64,000 nucleotides of DNA from Gammaproteobacteria bacterium (GTDB taxonomy: Bacteria; Pseudomonadota; Gammaproteobacteria; Nevskiales; Nevskiaceae): the NCBI GenBank assembly GCA_022599775.1, contig JAHZLQ010000065.1, forward strand, positions 1-64,000, in the 5' to 3' direction. The notes under the pieces were generated by a model. That model was not told the DNA's origin and ran no database searches. It saw only the letters and a list, made by a program, of their open reading frames with translations. Of this stretch, positions 1 to 9,096 are shown piece after piece. The translations under genes and the position numbers were made by a program. Numbering within the stretch: position 1 is the first letter of the stretch; the number at the start of each line of letters is the position of its first letter.

Positions 1-1
1 C

Positions 2-121
2 GGTTTCCTGGGACGAAAGAGCGATGGCGAGCCCGGTGTGAAGACCCTCTGGCTCGGCTTACAGCGCGTCGCCGACTTCGGCATCGGCTTGCGATATGCC
101 CGTGAAGTCGGCGCGCTTTGA
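2..121 (+). pseudogene. C-terminal end of an IS4-family transposase (cut by the window edge)
   Basis: The frame that starts at base 2 is open to a TGA at 119-121 and reads GFLGRKSDGEPGVKTLWLGL followed by QRVADFGIGL. This matches the conserved C-terminal end of IS4/Tn5-like transposases as I remember that family. Only about 39 residues are visible, so I cannot tell whether the upstream element is intact. The T/G-rich stretch just after the stop (122-145) is where the terminal inverted repeat would lie, but one end alone does not prove it. This is the only mobile-element trace I see in the window. Confidence 0.7.
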
Positions 122-306
122 GTTGTGTGTAATCGGATGGGTTTGGGGGGGCGGCGCATGGGACTGGTCGGGCTTGTTCAGTTTAAACGCCAGCAGAGGC
201 GTCTGTGCGACGACAGCCGCTACGGCCGATGGCTTGCAAGTCCGCGGCCTTGCCCCCATGTTGACGATCTTCGGCGCCATCGCGCCTTGATCGGGAGACC
301 TGCAAG

Positions 307-915
307 ATGATTCGCTCGGCTCGTTTGTTTGTGGGCTTGCCGCTCGTGTTACTGAGCCTGTTGCTCTCCGGTTGCGGTTACAACGCGATCCAGCGCCAGG
401 AAGAGGCGGTGAACGCGGCCTGGTCGGAAGTGCTCAACCAATATCAGCGACGCGCGGACCTGGTGCCCAATCTGGTCAACACCGTGAAGGGCTACGCCAA
501 GCAGGAGAAGGACGTGTTTACCGAAGTCACCGAGGCGCGTGCGCGCGTCGGCAGCATTCAGGCGACACCGGAACTGGTCAACGATCCCGAGGCCTTCAAC
601 CGCTTTCAGCAGGCGCAGGGGCAGCTGAGTTCGGCGTTGTCGCGATTGCTGGTGGTGTCCGAGAACTATCCGCAGCTCAAGTCGGACACGGTGTTCCGCG
701 ATCTGCAGGCGCAGCTCGAAGGCACCGAAAACCGCATCACCGTGGCGCGCAAGCGCTATATCGATTCGGTGCAGGAATACAACGTCACCATCCGCTCGTT
801 TCCGACGAATCTGACGGCGAAGATGTTCGACTACAGCACCAAGTCCAACTTCAGTGTCGAGAACGAGGCCGAGATTTCACGTCCGCCGGCGGTCGATTTC
901 GGCACGGGCGAATAA
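307..915 (+). CDS. LemA family protein (putative lipoprotein)
   Basis: The 202-residue protein has a hydrophobic N-terminus ending in LLLSGC (Cys23), a lipobox, so it is probably a membrane-anchored lipoprotein. The rest is the alpha-helical LemA domain, with the typical AWSEVLNQYQRRADLVPNLV segment near residues 38-57. The role of LemA proteins is unresolved. They are often encoded next to TPM/YgcG proteins, as here. A Shine-Dalgarno-like GGGAGA at 293-298 lies 8 bases before the ATG. The gene abuts the next start, so lemA and the two TPM genes very likely form one operon. Confidence 0.93.
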   Translation: MIRSARLFVGLPLVLLSLLLSGCGYNAIQRQEEAVNAAWSEVLNQYQRRADLVPNLVNTVKGYAKQEKDVFTEVTEARARVGSIQATPELVNDPEAFNRFQQAQGQLSSALSRLLVVSENYPQLKSDTVFRDLQAQLEGTENRITVARKRYIDSVQEYNVTIRSFPTNLTAKMFDYSTKSNFSVENEAEISRPPAVDFGTGE

Positions 916-1800
916 GTGCGCGTGATGCGCCTGCTGTGCGTCGCCGTGCTGGCCGCCGTCTGCTCGGTAGCGATGGCGCAGACGGTCGAGGTGCCGGCTT
1001 TGAAGGCGCATGTCACCGACCGGACCGGGACGTTGTCGTCCAGCGAGCAATCCGCCCTTGAAAGCAAACTGACCGCCTTCGAGCGCGAAAAGGGTAGCCA
1101 GATCGCCGTGCTGATGGTGCCGAGCACCGGCGATGAAACCATCGAGCAATACGGCATCCGCGTGGCCGAGCAATGGAAGCTCGGCCGCGAGGGCGTGGAC
1201 GACGGCGCGATCCTGATCGTTGCCAAGGACGACCGCAAGTTGCGCATCGAGGTCGGCTACGGACTCGAAGGTGCGTTGCCGGACGTGACCGCCAAGCGCA
1301 TCGTCAGCGACGTGGTGACACCGTATTTTCGCGACGGGGACTTCTATACCGGTGTCTCGTCCGGTGTGGATGCGATGATCGCCGTGGTGCAGGGCGAACC
1401 GCTGCCGCAGCCCAAAGCGCGCGCCCAGCGGCACGGTGATCCGGCGATCATGGCGCTGGGCACCATGCTGATCTTCGGCACCGTGATCGGTTCGATGGTC
1501 GCCGCCGGCTCGACCAAGCGGCGCGGCGGCGTGGTTGGCGCGTTGGTGGCCGGAGGGCCGGCCGCGTTGCTGATTTCCCCGGTGGCGGGTGTCAGCGTGG
1601 CGGTGGTCGCCATATTGCTGGTGATGTTTCTCGGTGGTGGCGGCGGTGGTCGTGGTCTCGGTCGCCGGCGGAGCGCGCTCTATTACGGCGGTCTCGGCGC
1701 CCTGGGTGGTTTCGGCGGTGGAGGTGGCGGTTTCGGCGGCGGCGGATTTTCCGGCGGCGGTGGCGGTTTTGGTGGCGGTGGTGCCTCGGGAGGTTGGTGA
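916..1800 (+). CDS. TPM domain protein with glycine-rich tail (YgcG-like)
   Basis: This 294-residue exported protein starts with a signal peptide (about residues 1-22). A TPM domain follows (about 32-155, including the DRTGTLSSSE and GYGLEGALPD segments). Hydrophobic segments at about 175-245 are followed by a C-terminal tail almost entirely of Gly and Phe. This layout is that of YgcG/TPM proteins, which are membrane-bound with the TPM domain outside the cytoplasm. Their biochemical role is unclear; plant and some bacterial members are linked to phosphatase activity or photosystem repair. The GTG at 916 touches the lemA stop; the ATG at 925 gives an equally good signal peptide and may be the real start. 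Confidence 0.9.
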   Translation: MRVMRLLCVAVLAAVCSVAMAQTVEVPALKAHVTDRTGTLSSSEQSALESKLTAFEREKGSQIAVLMVPSTGDETIEQYGIRVAEQWKLGREGVDDGAILIVAKDDRKLRIEVGYGLEGALPDVTAKRIVSDVVTPYFRDGDFYTGVSSGVDAMIAVVQGEPLPQPKARAQRHGDPAIMALGTMLIFGTVIGSMVAAGSTKRRGGVVGALVAGGPAALLISPVAGVSVAVVAILLVMFLGGGGGGRGLGRRRSALYYGGLGALGGFGGGGGGFGGGGFSGGGGGFGGGGASGGW

Positions 1801-1801
1801 C

Positions 1802-2317
1802 GTGAACACCCTGCAACGTGCTTGGCGGCATGCGGTGACGGCTCGCCTGAGCCTGCGGCGGCATTTCACCCCAGCCGTACTTGAAACCATCGAAGCCACG
1901 GTGCGTGCCTGTGAAACCCGTCATCCCGGCGAGATCCGCTTTGCGGTCGAAGCCGGTCTGAGCTTGGTTGACGTCTTCGCCGGTCTCGGTCCGCGCGAGC
2001 GCGCCGAGGACCTGTTTTCGGCGCTGCGTGTCTGGGATACCGAGCACAACAATGGTGTGCTGATCTACGTACTGATGGCCGACCGCAAGATCGAGATCGT
2101 GGTTGATCGTGGAGTGGCCGGCGGGCATGTGCCGCAGAGCGAGTGGGATGCCTGCGCCGAGGCCGCTTCGCGGGGCTTCCGCGCCGGCCAGTTCGAGCAG
2201 GGGGCGGTAGCGGCGATCGAGTCAGTGACCTCGGTGCTGGCGAAGTACCCGCCGGGCAGCCCCGGCGTGCGGGCCGACGTCGGCAACGAACTGCCGGATT
2301 CACCGGTGGTCCTATAG
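1802..2317 (+). CDS. second TPM domain protein, no signal peptide
   Basis: I place the start at the GTG at 1802. GGGAGG lies just upstream (1788-1793), and the gene begins one base after the previous stop. The product is 171 residues: basic at the N-terminus, then a TPM domain with the RAEDLFSALRVWDTEHNNGV and DRKIEIVVDRGVA segments. No signal peptide or clear membrane segment is visible, unlike its upstream neighbour. Paired TPM genes behind lemA are common, and the soluble second copy may act with the membrane-bound one. That is inferred from gene order only. Confidence 0.85.
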   Translation: MNTLQRAWRHAVTARLSLRRHFTPAVLETIEATVRACETRHPGEIRFAVEAGLSLVDVFAGLGPRERAEDLFSALRVWDTEHNNGVLIYVLMADRKIEIVVDRGVAGGHVPQSEWDACAEAASRGFRAGQFEQGAVAAIESVTSVLAKYPPGSPGVRADVGNELPDSPVVL

Positions 2318-2355
2318 ACTGGCCGGCATCCGCATTCTCAAGCGAGGGTCAATCC

Positions 2356-3195
2356 GTGCGTTTCGAAGGTACCGAAAATTACGTCGCCACCGACGATCTG
2401 ACGATGGCGGTCAACGCCGCCGTGACGCTGTCCCGCCCGCTGCTGGTCAAGGGCGAGCCCGGTACCGGCAAGACCCAGCTGGCCAAGGAAGTGGCTGCCT
2501 CGCTCGGCATGCCGTTCTACGACTGGCCGATCAAGTCCACCACCAAGGCCCAGCACGGACTCTACGAGTACGACGCGGTCAGCCGCCTGCGCGATTCGCA
2601 GCTCGGCGAGGAAAAGGTCAAGGACATCGGCAACTACATCGTCAAGGGCCGCTTGTGGGAATGCTTCGAGGCGCAGCAGCGCCCGGTGCTGCTGATCGAC
2701 GAAATCGACAAGGCCGACATCGAGTTTCCGAACGATCTGCTGCGCGAGATCGATCAGATGGAGTTCTATGTCTACGAGACGCGCCAGACCATCACTGCGA
2801 GCAATCGGCCGGTCATCATCATCACCTCGAACAACGAGAAGGAATTGCCGGACGCGTTTCTGCGCCGTTGCTTCTTCCACTACATCCGCTTTCCGGATCG
2901 CGAGACGATGCAGAAGATCGTCGACGTGCACTTCCCGGACCTCAAGAAGCAGCTGCTGAAAGAGGCGATGGAGGTGTTCTTCGGCCTGCGCGAGCTGCCC
3001 GGCCTGAAGAAGAAGCCTTCGACTTCGGAACTGTTGGACTGGCTCAAGCTGCTGATGGCCGAGGACATTCCGCCGGAAACCCTGCGCGAGGCCGGCGTCA
3101 AGAAATCGCTGCCGCCGCTTTATGGTGCGCTGCTCAAGAACGAGCAGGACGTGCACCTGTTCGAGCGCCTGGCGTTCATGGCACGCCGCAGCTGA
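2356..3195 (+). CDS. MoxR-type AAA+ ATPase
   Basis: The 279-residue protein starts at GTG 2356, preceded by GCGAGGG. Walker A is GEPGTGKT (33-40) and Walker B is VLLIDE (111-116). The sensor region IIITSNNEKELPDAFLRRC follows. MoxR AAA+ proteins act as chaperones that fit metal centres or remodel partners, and they usually sit beside a gene for a von Willebrand (CoxE-like) protein. No such partner follows here: the next gene is a small unrelated secreted protein. The ATPase is 38 bases downstream of the TPM gene and could share its transcript. Confidence 0.88.
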   Translation: MRFEGTENYVATDDLTMAVNAAVTLSRPLLVKGEPGTGKTQLAKEVAASLGMPFYDWPIKSTTKAQHGLYEYDAVSRLRDSQLGEEKVKDIGNYIVKGRLWECFEAQQRPVLLIDEIDKADIEFPNDLLREIDQMEFYVYETRQTITASNRPVIIITSNNEKELPDAFLRRCFFHYIRFPDRETMQKIVDVHFPDLKKQLLKEAMEVFFGLRELPGLKKKPSTSELLDWLKLLMAEDIPPETLREAGVKKSLPPLYGALLKNEQDVHLFERLAFMARRS

Positions 3196-3202
3196 GCTTG
3201 CC

Positions 3203-3232
3203 GCGCGCACCCGCAAGGGGCGCGCGCCTTTC
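3203..3232 (+). terminator. possible hairpin terminator after the MoxR gene
   Basis: GCGCGC at 3203-3208 can pair with GCGCGC at 3222-3227, and CCC 3210-3212 with GGG 3218-3220, leaving a 5-base loop. CCTTTC follows. The T tract is short, so this is a plausible but weak intrinsic terminator. Confidence 0.4.
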
Positions 3233-3418
3233 ATCCCGCGGCATCGACCGCTGAGTCAGTGATGGCGCCGCGCAGGCACCGATCTGCGATATCCATACAG
3301 GCGACGCTTCCGGTCGGGGGGCTGGATCGTCAATACGGCGGCGGCCGAACTGCAAATCGGTCGCCGCTCTTGTCGACGGAACGACCGACTTGGTTCGTAC
3401 CTTGCATGGAGCGCAGGC

Positions 3419-3871
3419 ATGTGGCGCCTACTTCTACCGATGAGCCTTTGTGCGATGAGCTCTCTATCGCCGGTGGCCGCGGCTGAAGACGACGAGGTTT
3501 CGTTCGTATTCCGCATCCCCTTTGGGGCCAGCAGTGATGAGGTGCGGGATCGCGAGGTCGCCCGCGCCGTGCTGATGATTCGCGAGCGTGACCCCTACGA
3601 GGAAATCGCCTGCGAGATCATCTGCAAGCGTGCCGAACGGCCGGAAGACCCGATCGAAATCGACTTCGAGGCGCTCGCCAGCGGAATCCGCAGCCTGTCC
3701 GCACCGATTCCGTTCACCGTCTACGGAGACGGATACCACAGCGAGAACCCGTACGAGTCGCGCTCGGTGGTGTACCGCACGCCCGTGGTCGGCAGCCTGA
3801 TCCAGGCGATCGCCGAGCGCTTTTCGAACGAACCGGCATTTCCGATCGAGGACGAAACGCCGCTCGAATGA
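3419..3871 (+). CDS. small exported protein of unknown function
   Basis: I do not recognise the family. The 150-residue product begins with a good signal peptide (MWRLLLPMSLCAMSSLSPVA, cut near AAA). The mature part is acidic and has one close cysteine pair (CEIIC). Codon use and GC content look like the neighbours, and it fills the space between the MoxR and hutU genes. A weak hairpin lies between it and the MoxR gene, so it may have its own promoter. The reading frame is well supported by its signal peptide, but the function is unknown. Confidence 0.6.
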   Translation: MWRLLLPMSLCAMSSLSPVAAAEDDEVSFVFRIPFGASSDEVRDREVARAVLMIRERDPYEEIACEIICKRAERPEDPIEIDFEALASGIRSLSAPIPFTVYGDGYHSENPYESRSVVYRTPVVGSLIQAIAERFSNEPAFPIEDETPLE

Positions 3872-3951
3872 GGCGTGGTGCCCCCGCGCATCCGGCAGTT
3901 CGCAAACCCCGCAGGTAACATGATCGGCGTGCCCCGACGCTGGACATCGTC

Positions 3952-5628
3952 ATGACCGTTTCCGAATCCGTAGTGCCCGGCCCGCGTCCGATCCGCGCGC
4001 CGCGCGGCAGCGCGCTGAGCTGCCGCAACTGGCTGATCGAAGCCGCGTTCCGCATGATCCAGAACAATCTCGACCCGGAAGTGGCCGAGCGCCCCGACGA
4101 TCTGGTCGTCTATGGCGGCATCGGCCGCGCGGCGCGGGACTGGGCCTGCTTCGAGAAGATTCTCGAAACCCTGAAGCGTCTGGACGAAGACCAGACCCTG
4201 CTGGTCCAGTCCGGCAAACCGGTCGGCGTATTCCGCACCCATGCCGACGCGCCGCGCGTGCTGATCGCCAACTCCAATATCGTTCCGCACTGGGCCACTT
4301 GGGATCATTTCAACGAACTCGATCGCAAAGGCTTGATGATGTACGGCCAGATGACGGCCGGTTCCTGGATCTACATCGGCAGCCAGGGCATCGTGCAGGG
4401 CACCTACGAAACCTTCGTCGAGGCCGGTCGCCAGCACTATGGCGGCGATCTGGCCGGGCGCTGGATTCTGACTGCGGGTCTCGGTGGCATGGGTGGGGCG
4501 CAGCCGCTGGCGGCGACGATGGCCGGCGCCTCGATGCTTGCGATCGAATGTGACCCCGCGCGAATCGACATGCGTCTGCGCACCGGTTATCTGGATCAGA
4601 AGGCCGACACGGTCGACGAAGCCCTGGCGCTGATCGACGAAGCCTGCGAAAGCCAGCAGGCCATTTCCGTCGGTCTGCTCGGTAACGCCGCCGAGATCCT
4701 GCCGGAGCTGGTGCGGCGCGGAATCCGACCGGACATGGTCACCGATCAGACCTCGGCGCACGACCCGGTCAACGGCTATCTGCCGGTCGGCTGGAGCCTC
4801 GAACAGTGGCACGAACGGCGCCGGCACGATCCCGCAGCCGTGATCAAGGCCGCCAGCGCCTCGATGGCCGTCCACGTCAAGGCGATGCTCGACTTCCAGA
4901 AGCGCGGCATTCCCACCTTCGACTATGGCAACAACATCCGTCAGGTCGCGCAGGAACATGGCGTCAAGAACGCCTTTGATTTTCCGGGTTTCGTGCCGGC
5001 CTACATCCGCCCGCTGTTCTGTCGTGGTGTCGGACCGTTCCGCTGGGTGGCGCTGTCCGGCGACCCCGAAGACATCTACAAGACCGACGCCAAGGTCAAG
5101 GAACTGCTGCCGGACGATGCGCACCTGCACCGCTGGCTCGACATGGCGCGAGAACGCATTCAGTTCCAGGGTTTGCCGTCACGCATCTGCTGGGTCGGGC
5201 TCGGCGATCGCCATCGTCTGGGGCTGGCGTTCAACGAGATGGTGGCCAGCGGTGAGCTCAAGGCGCCGGTGGTGATCGGACGCGATCACCTCGACTCCGG
5301 TTCCGTCGCCAGCCCCAACCGTGAAACCGAAGCCATGCTCGATGGCTCCGACGCCGTGTCCGACTGGCCGCTGCTCAACGCCCTGCTCAGCACCGCCGGT
5401 GGCGCCACCTGGGTGTCGCTGCATCATGGCGGCGGCGTCGGCATGGGCTTTTCGCAGCATGCCGGTCTGGTCATCGTCTGCGACGGCAGCGCAGCGGCGG
5501 CCGAGCGCATCGGCCGCGTGCTGTGGAACGATCCGGCCAGCGGCGTGATGCGTCATGCCGATGCCGGCTACGAGACCGCGATCGATTGCGCGCGCGATCA
5601 GGGCCTGGACCTGCCGATGCTGGGCTGA
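3952..5628 (+). CDS. hutU: urocanate hydratase
   Basis: Urocanase converts urocanate to 4-imidazolone-5-propionate, the second step of histidine breakdown, using a tightly bound NAD+ as electrophile. The 558-residue length is normal for the family. The NAD-binding [10 protein letters not shown] motif lies near residues 174-183. Cys413, within RICWVGLG, fits the active-site cysteine found near position 410 in Pseudomonas. The gene stands alone: hutH, hutI, hutG and the HutC regulator are not in this window. The ATG at 3952 has no strong ribosome binding site, but the N-terminus matches family length. Confidence 0.95.
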   Translation: MTVSESVVPGPRPIRAPRGSALSCRNWLIEAAFRMIQNNLDPEVAERPDDLVVYGGIGRAARDWACFEKILETLKRLDEDQTLLVQSGKPVGVFRTHADAPRVLIANSNIVPHWATWDHFNELDRKGLMMYGQMTAGSWIYIGSQGIVQGTYETFVEAGRQHYGGDLAGRWILTAGLGGMGGAQPLAATMAGASMLAIECDPARIDMRLRTGYLDQKADTVDEALALIDEACESQQAISVGLLGNAAEILPELVRRGIRPDMVTDQTSAHDPVNGYLPVGWSLEQWHERRRHDPAAVIKAASASMAVHVKAMLDFQKRGIPTFDYGNNIRQVAQEHGVKNAFDFPGFVPAYIRPLFCRGVGPFRWVALSGDPEDIYKTDAKVKELLPDDAHLHRWLDMARERIQFQGLPSRICWVGLGDRHRLGLAFNEMVASGELKAPVVIGRDHLDSGSVASPNRETEAMLDGSDAVSDWPLLNALLSTAGGATWVSLHHGGGVGMGFSQHAGLVIVCDGSAAAAERIGRVLWNDPASGVMRHADAGYETAIDCARDQGLDLPMLG

Positions 5629-5714
5629 TTCGTGCACTGCGCGCGCCAGCTCACAGAGAGTTCAGGCGCTGTCGCTTAGCCTCTTGCCTCGTCCAAGACA
5701 CTTAGGAGCACAGC

Positions 5715-6143
5715 ATGAGCACGAACCAAGGTTCAGCGAAATGGAATGGCGGACTCAAGTCCGGCAAGGGTTCGATCTCCACGCTCAGCGGCGCGCTCAA
5801 GGATTACCCGTATTCGTTCACCAAGCGCTTCGAAGGTGAAAAAGGACTCAACCCGGAAGAACTGATCGGCGCCGCGCATGCGAGCTGCTTTTCGATGGCA
5901 TTGTCGATGATGCTGGAGCAGGCCGGCATGCCGCCCGAGCACGTTCACACGCAAGCCACGATCACGCTGGATAAGGATGGCGACGGCTTTGCCGTCACCA
6001 AGTCGCACCTCGACGTGATCGCCAAAATCCCAGGAGCGGAAGCGCAGAAGTTCGAGGAAATCGCGGCGCAGGCCAAGGCCGGCTGCCCGATCTCCAAGCT
6101 GCTCAGCTGCGAGATCAGCATGGCGGCTCAACTCGAAGCCTGA
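5715..6143 (+). CDS. osmC: OsmC-family peroxiredoxin
   Basis: OsmC proteins are cytoplasmic thiol peroxidases that reduce organic hydroperoxides. At 142 residues it has normal length. Cys58 (AHASCFSMAL) and Cys124 (KAGCPIS) match the two catalytic cysteines of E. coli OsmC (near 59 and 125). A clear AGGAG at 5704-5708 supports the ATG at 5715. It lies 86 bases after hutU and 43 before a crotonase gene. It could be co-transcribed with the lipid genes downstream, which would fit removal of lipid peroxides, but that link is inference. Confidence 0.92.
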   Translation: MSTNQGSAKWNGGLKSGKGSISTLSGALKDYPYSFTKRFEGEKGLNPEELIGAAHASCFSMALSMMLEQAGMPPEHVHTQATITLDKDGDGFAVTKSHLDVIAKIPGAEAQKFEEIAAQAKAGCPISKLLSCEISMAAQLEA

Positions 6144-6186
6144 GGCGATCGGGCTATGCTTTCCGGACGATCGTTCCGGAGGCGAC

Positions 6187-6972
6187 ATGGCCAACATTAC
6201 AAGCTCGACTGAAGGTAGCGTCCTCACGGTCACCATCGACCGCCCAGCGCAGCGCAACGCGGTGGATCGCGATACCGCGAGCGAACTCGCCGAGACCTTT
6301 CGAACATTCGACCGCGATCCGGCGCTGAGCGTCGCCATTCTCACTGGAGCCGGCGCGCACTTCTGCGCCGGCGCCGATCTCAAGGCCGTGGCCAGCGGCG
6401 ATCCGAGCATGATGAACCGGCTGGATGCGGACGGTGACGGCCCCATGGGGCCGACCCGGATGGCCTTATCCAAACCGGTGATCGCCGCGATTTCCGGCTA
6501 CTGCGTGGCCGGCGGCTTGGAGCTTGCGGCTTGGTGCGATCTGCGCGTGGCCGACGAAACCGCGGTGTTCGGCGTGTTCTGCCGTCGCTTCGGCGTGCCG
6601 TTGATCGATGGTGGCACGGTCCGTCTGCCACGCCTGATCGGCATGAGCCGCGCAATGGACATGATCCTGACCGGTCGCGCCGTGGACGCGCGAGAAGCCC
6701 ATGCGATCGGACTGGCCAATCGACTCGTGCCGGCCGGCGAGTCGCTGGAGCAGGCTCGGACACTGGCGGGTCAGCTGGCGGCCTTCCCGCAGACCTGCCT
6801 GCGCAATGACCGCCGCGCCGCCCAGGCGCAATGGCATCTGGATGAGCCTGCGGCGCTGCGGCGCGAATTCGAGTTCGGCCAGGCCAGCCTCGCCAGCGGG
6901 GAAGCCGTGGGTGGCGCGCAGCGCTTCGAGTCCGGCGCTGGCCGTCACGGCCGTTTCCGGCAAGATCGATGA
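6187..6972 (+). CDS. enoyl-CoA hydratase/isomerase (crotonase) family protein
   Basis: The 261-residue crotonase-fold protein has the oxyanion-hole segments HFCAGADLKA (58-67) and SGYCVAGGLELA (103-114). Such enzymes hydrate or isomerise acyl-CoA esters. The classical catalytic Pro-Glu loop is replaced by VPLIDGGTVRLPRL near 137-150, so it may not be a plain beta-oxidation hydratase and the substrate is open. GGAGG just upstream supports the ATG at 6187. It precedes the WS/DGAT gene by about 70 bases in the same direction, so a common role in acyl-CoA use is plausible. Confidence 0.88.
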   Translation: MANITSSTEGSVLTVTIDRPAQRNAVDRDTASELAETFRTFDRDPALSVAILTGAGAHFCAGADLKAVASGDPSMMNRLDADGDGPMGPTRMALSKPVIAAISGYCVAGGLELAAWCDLRVADETAVFGVFCRRFGVPLIDGGTVRLPRLIGMSRAMDMILTGRAVDAREAHAIGLANRLVPAGESLEQARTLAGQLAAFPQTCLRNDRRAAQAQWHLDEPAALRREFEFGQASLASGEAVGGAQRFESGAGRHGRFRQDR

Positions 6973-7042
6973 GTTGTCGGCACAATCGCCCGACCAAAAA
7001 TGGGGGACGCGTGCCAATGCGAGCCCGCTGCGAGGGGAGATG

Positions 7043-8422
7043 ATGGCCAAGAAGTTGCCGCTGCTGGATTCCGGATGGTTGACGATGGAAACGCCGGAAA
7101 CGGCGATGCACGTGGGCGGCCTGTTGCTGTTCAAGTTGCCCGACGAGGCGCCCGAGGACTTCCTGCAGAACCTGCTGCGTGACCAGCTCGATCTGGATCG
7201 CGTGGGCGTGCCGTTCAATCTCAAGCTGCGCACGCGTCTGCCGCTGCAACTCGATGCCGCCTGGGTCGAGGATGATCGCTTCGATCTGGAATACCACGTG
7301 CGCATCACGGCGCTGCCGCGCCCGGGGCGGGTTCGCGAACTGCTGGCGCTGGTGTCGCGTCTGCATCAGCAGCGTCTCGATCTGCGTCGTCCACCCTGGG
7401 AGTGCTATCTGATCGAGGGCCTGGACGGTGGGCGCTTCGGCGTCTACGTCAAGATTCATCATTCGCTGGTCGATGGCGTGGCCGCGATGCGGCTGCTGCA
7501 GTCGCGGCTGTCGACCCGGCCCGACGAGAAGTCGCCGCCGATCTGGTCCGCGCAATGGAACGAAGGCCGCGCGCGCAGCAACACCCCGGCGCCGCGCCAG
7601 ACCCCAGCGCTCAGCCGTGCGATCAGGAGCTACGGTTCGGGCGCCAGACTGTGGTTGGGCGGGCTGCGCCGGCGTGCCGATGACGGCTCCGGTTTGCCGC
7701 CGAAGGCGCCGGACACGATCTTCAACACGCGCGTCACGCCGGCACGGCGCTTTGCCGCGCAGTCCTGGGACATCGCACGGGTGCGTGCCGTGGCCAAGGC
7801 GCATGGCGCCACCCTCAACGATGTGTTCCTGGCGATGTGCAGCGGCTGTCTGCGCCAGTACCTGATCGAGCGCGAGGCCCTGCCGGACGAACCCTTGGTG
7901 TCCTATGTGCCGGTATCGGTCCGCGCCTCCGATCAGCGTGACGACGGCGGTAACGCGATCAGCGCGGTGCAGGTCACGCTCGCGACCGATATCGCGGAGC
8001 CTTCGGCACGGCTCGCCGCCATCCACGGCTCGATGAACCATGCCAAGAGGAAACTTGCGGGGATGGGGCGCGCCGAACTCAATGCCTACACCACCTTCAG
8101 CAACCTGCCGCTGCTGATCGGGCAGATGACCGGCTTGTCGGGGCGCATGCCGGCGCAGTTCAATCTGGTGATTTCCAATGTGCCGGGTCCGACAAAGCCG
8201 CTTTATTTCGGTGGCGCCGAATTGCTGGCGACCTATCCGGTGTCACTGATCTGGCACGGTTATGCCCTCAACATCACCGTGCAGAGCTACAACGGACACC
8301 TCGACGTCGGCTTCATCGCCTGTCGCGACACCGTGCCGCATGTGCAGCGCATGCTCGGCTATCTGGAAGACGCGCTGGCCGAACTCGAAGCTACCGCGCC
8401 GACAGCGCGGCGCAAAGCTTAG
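7043..8422 (+). CDS. wax ester synthase / diacylglycerol acyltransferase (WS/DGAT)
   Basis: The enzyme family joins fatty acyl-CoA to fatty alcohols or diacylglycerol, making wax esters or triacylglycerol as storage lipid. The roughly 459-residue protein has the catalytic HHSLVDG motif (about 139-145, the HHxxxDG signature) and NLVISNVPGP in the C-terminal half. Both are hallmarks of the family. The start is ATG 7043, or ATG 7040 one codon upstream; GAGG at 7032-7035 fits 7043. It converges with the methyltransferase gene, and the two stops overlap by 4 bases. Which ester is made cannot be read from the sequence. Confidence 0.92.
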   Translation: MAKKLPLLDSGWLTMETPETAMHVGGLLLFKLPDEAPEDFLQNLLRDQLDLDRVGVPFNLKLRTRLPLQLDAAWVEDDRFDLEYHVRITALPRPGRVRELLALVSRLHQQRLDLRRPPWECYLIEGLDGGRFGVYVKIHHSLVDGVAAMRLLQSRLSTRPDEKSPPIWSAQWNEGRARSNTPAPRQTPALSRAIRSYGSGARLWLGGLRRRADDGSGLPPKAPDTIFNTRVTPARRFAAQSWDIARVRAVAKAHGATLNDVFLAMCSGCLRQYLIEREALPDEPLVSYVPVSVRASDQRDDGGNAISAVQVTLATDIAEPSARLAAIHGSMNHAKRKLAGMGRAELNAYTTFSNLPLLIGQMTGLSGRMPAQFNLVISNVPGPTKPLYFGGAELLATYPVSLIWHGYALNITVQSYNGHLDVGFIACRDTVPHVQRMLGYLEDALAELEATAPTARRKA

Positions 8423-9096
8423 GCGCGGCGGGCGACCAACAGCAGCGATGCCGGCACCGTCGAGGCATCGGCACGCGGCTCGAGCAGTTCGACCAGTTGC
8501 AGCGCGCCGCGGTTCAACAGTTCGCACCAGTTGTGAAGCGTGCGGAAATACCACGGAGCTGGCCGGGAAAAGCCGCCGGTGATGCCGGCCCAGGTGCCGT
8601 CGCGCCAACCGTCGACATAGGGGTGTTGCTCGTCGCAGGCCAGCAGCGGATGCAAGGTCTGGATCAGCAGCCAGCCGCCGGCATTCAGCAGCCTGGGAGC
8701 GGCCGCGATCAGCCTGCCCACAGACTGCTCGCCGAGCAGCGAGAAATTCGCGACCAGGGCATCGAATCTGCGCGGCAGGGCGCCATTCGCCAAGGCTTCG
8801 TAGGACAGCTGATGAAACTCGGCACCGCCCAACTGGCGCGCCGAGTCGATCAGTGCGGCCACCGCATCGGTGCCGGTCACGTGCAGGCCGGCGTCCGCGA
8901 GCCGCCGCGCCAACCAGCCTTCGCCGCAGCCGAGATCGAGCACCTCGCGCGCGCCGCAAGCCATTACTGCGTCGACGATCGCCCTATCCGTGACTTCGCG
9001 CCGGCTGGCGATCCGTGCCTCGCGCACGGCCTGCGTCCAGGGTGCCGCGTTCTCGGCCCAGGCGTCGAGGATGCCGGCCTCGTCCAGGCCGTTCAT
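8419..9096 (-). CDS. class I SAM-dependent methyltransferase
   Basis: The 225-residue protein has a Rossmann methyltransferase fold: motif I is EVLDLGCGEGWLARRL (near 50-65), the motif II acid lies in HVTGTDAVAAL, and the motif IV region is FDALVANFSL. The substrate cannot be told from sequence. Its ATG overlaps the stop of the upstream ada-like gene (ATGA), so the two are translationally coupled. That may tie it to alkylation response, or it may only be a passenger. Confidence 0.85.
   Translation of the reverse strand: MNGLDEAGILDAWAENAAPWTQAVREARIASRREVTDRAIVDAVMACGAREVLDLGCGEGWLARRLADAGLHVTGTDAVAALIDSARQLGGAEFHQLSYEALANGALPRRFDALVANFSLLGEQSVGRLIAAAPRLLNAGGWLLIQTLHPLLACDEQHPYVDGWRDGTWAGITGGFSRPAPWYFRTLHNWCELLNRGALQLVELLEPRADASTVPASLLLVARRA

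Noticed and set aside
3259-3486. 75-codon frame before the small exported protein
   Set aside because: It overlaps the better-supported signal-peptide gene in another frame and resembles no protein.
3721-5130. 469-codon minus-strand frame opposite hutU
   Set aside because: hutU is certain; the antisense frame shows no motif and runs across the intergenic region.
6157-6186. near-palindrome TCCGGA-CGATCG-TTCCGGA before the crotonase gene
   Set aside because: The symmetry is imperfect and the right part holds the ribosome binding site, so I do not call it an operator.
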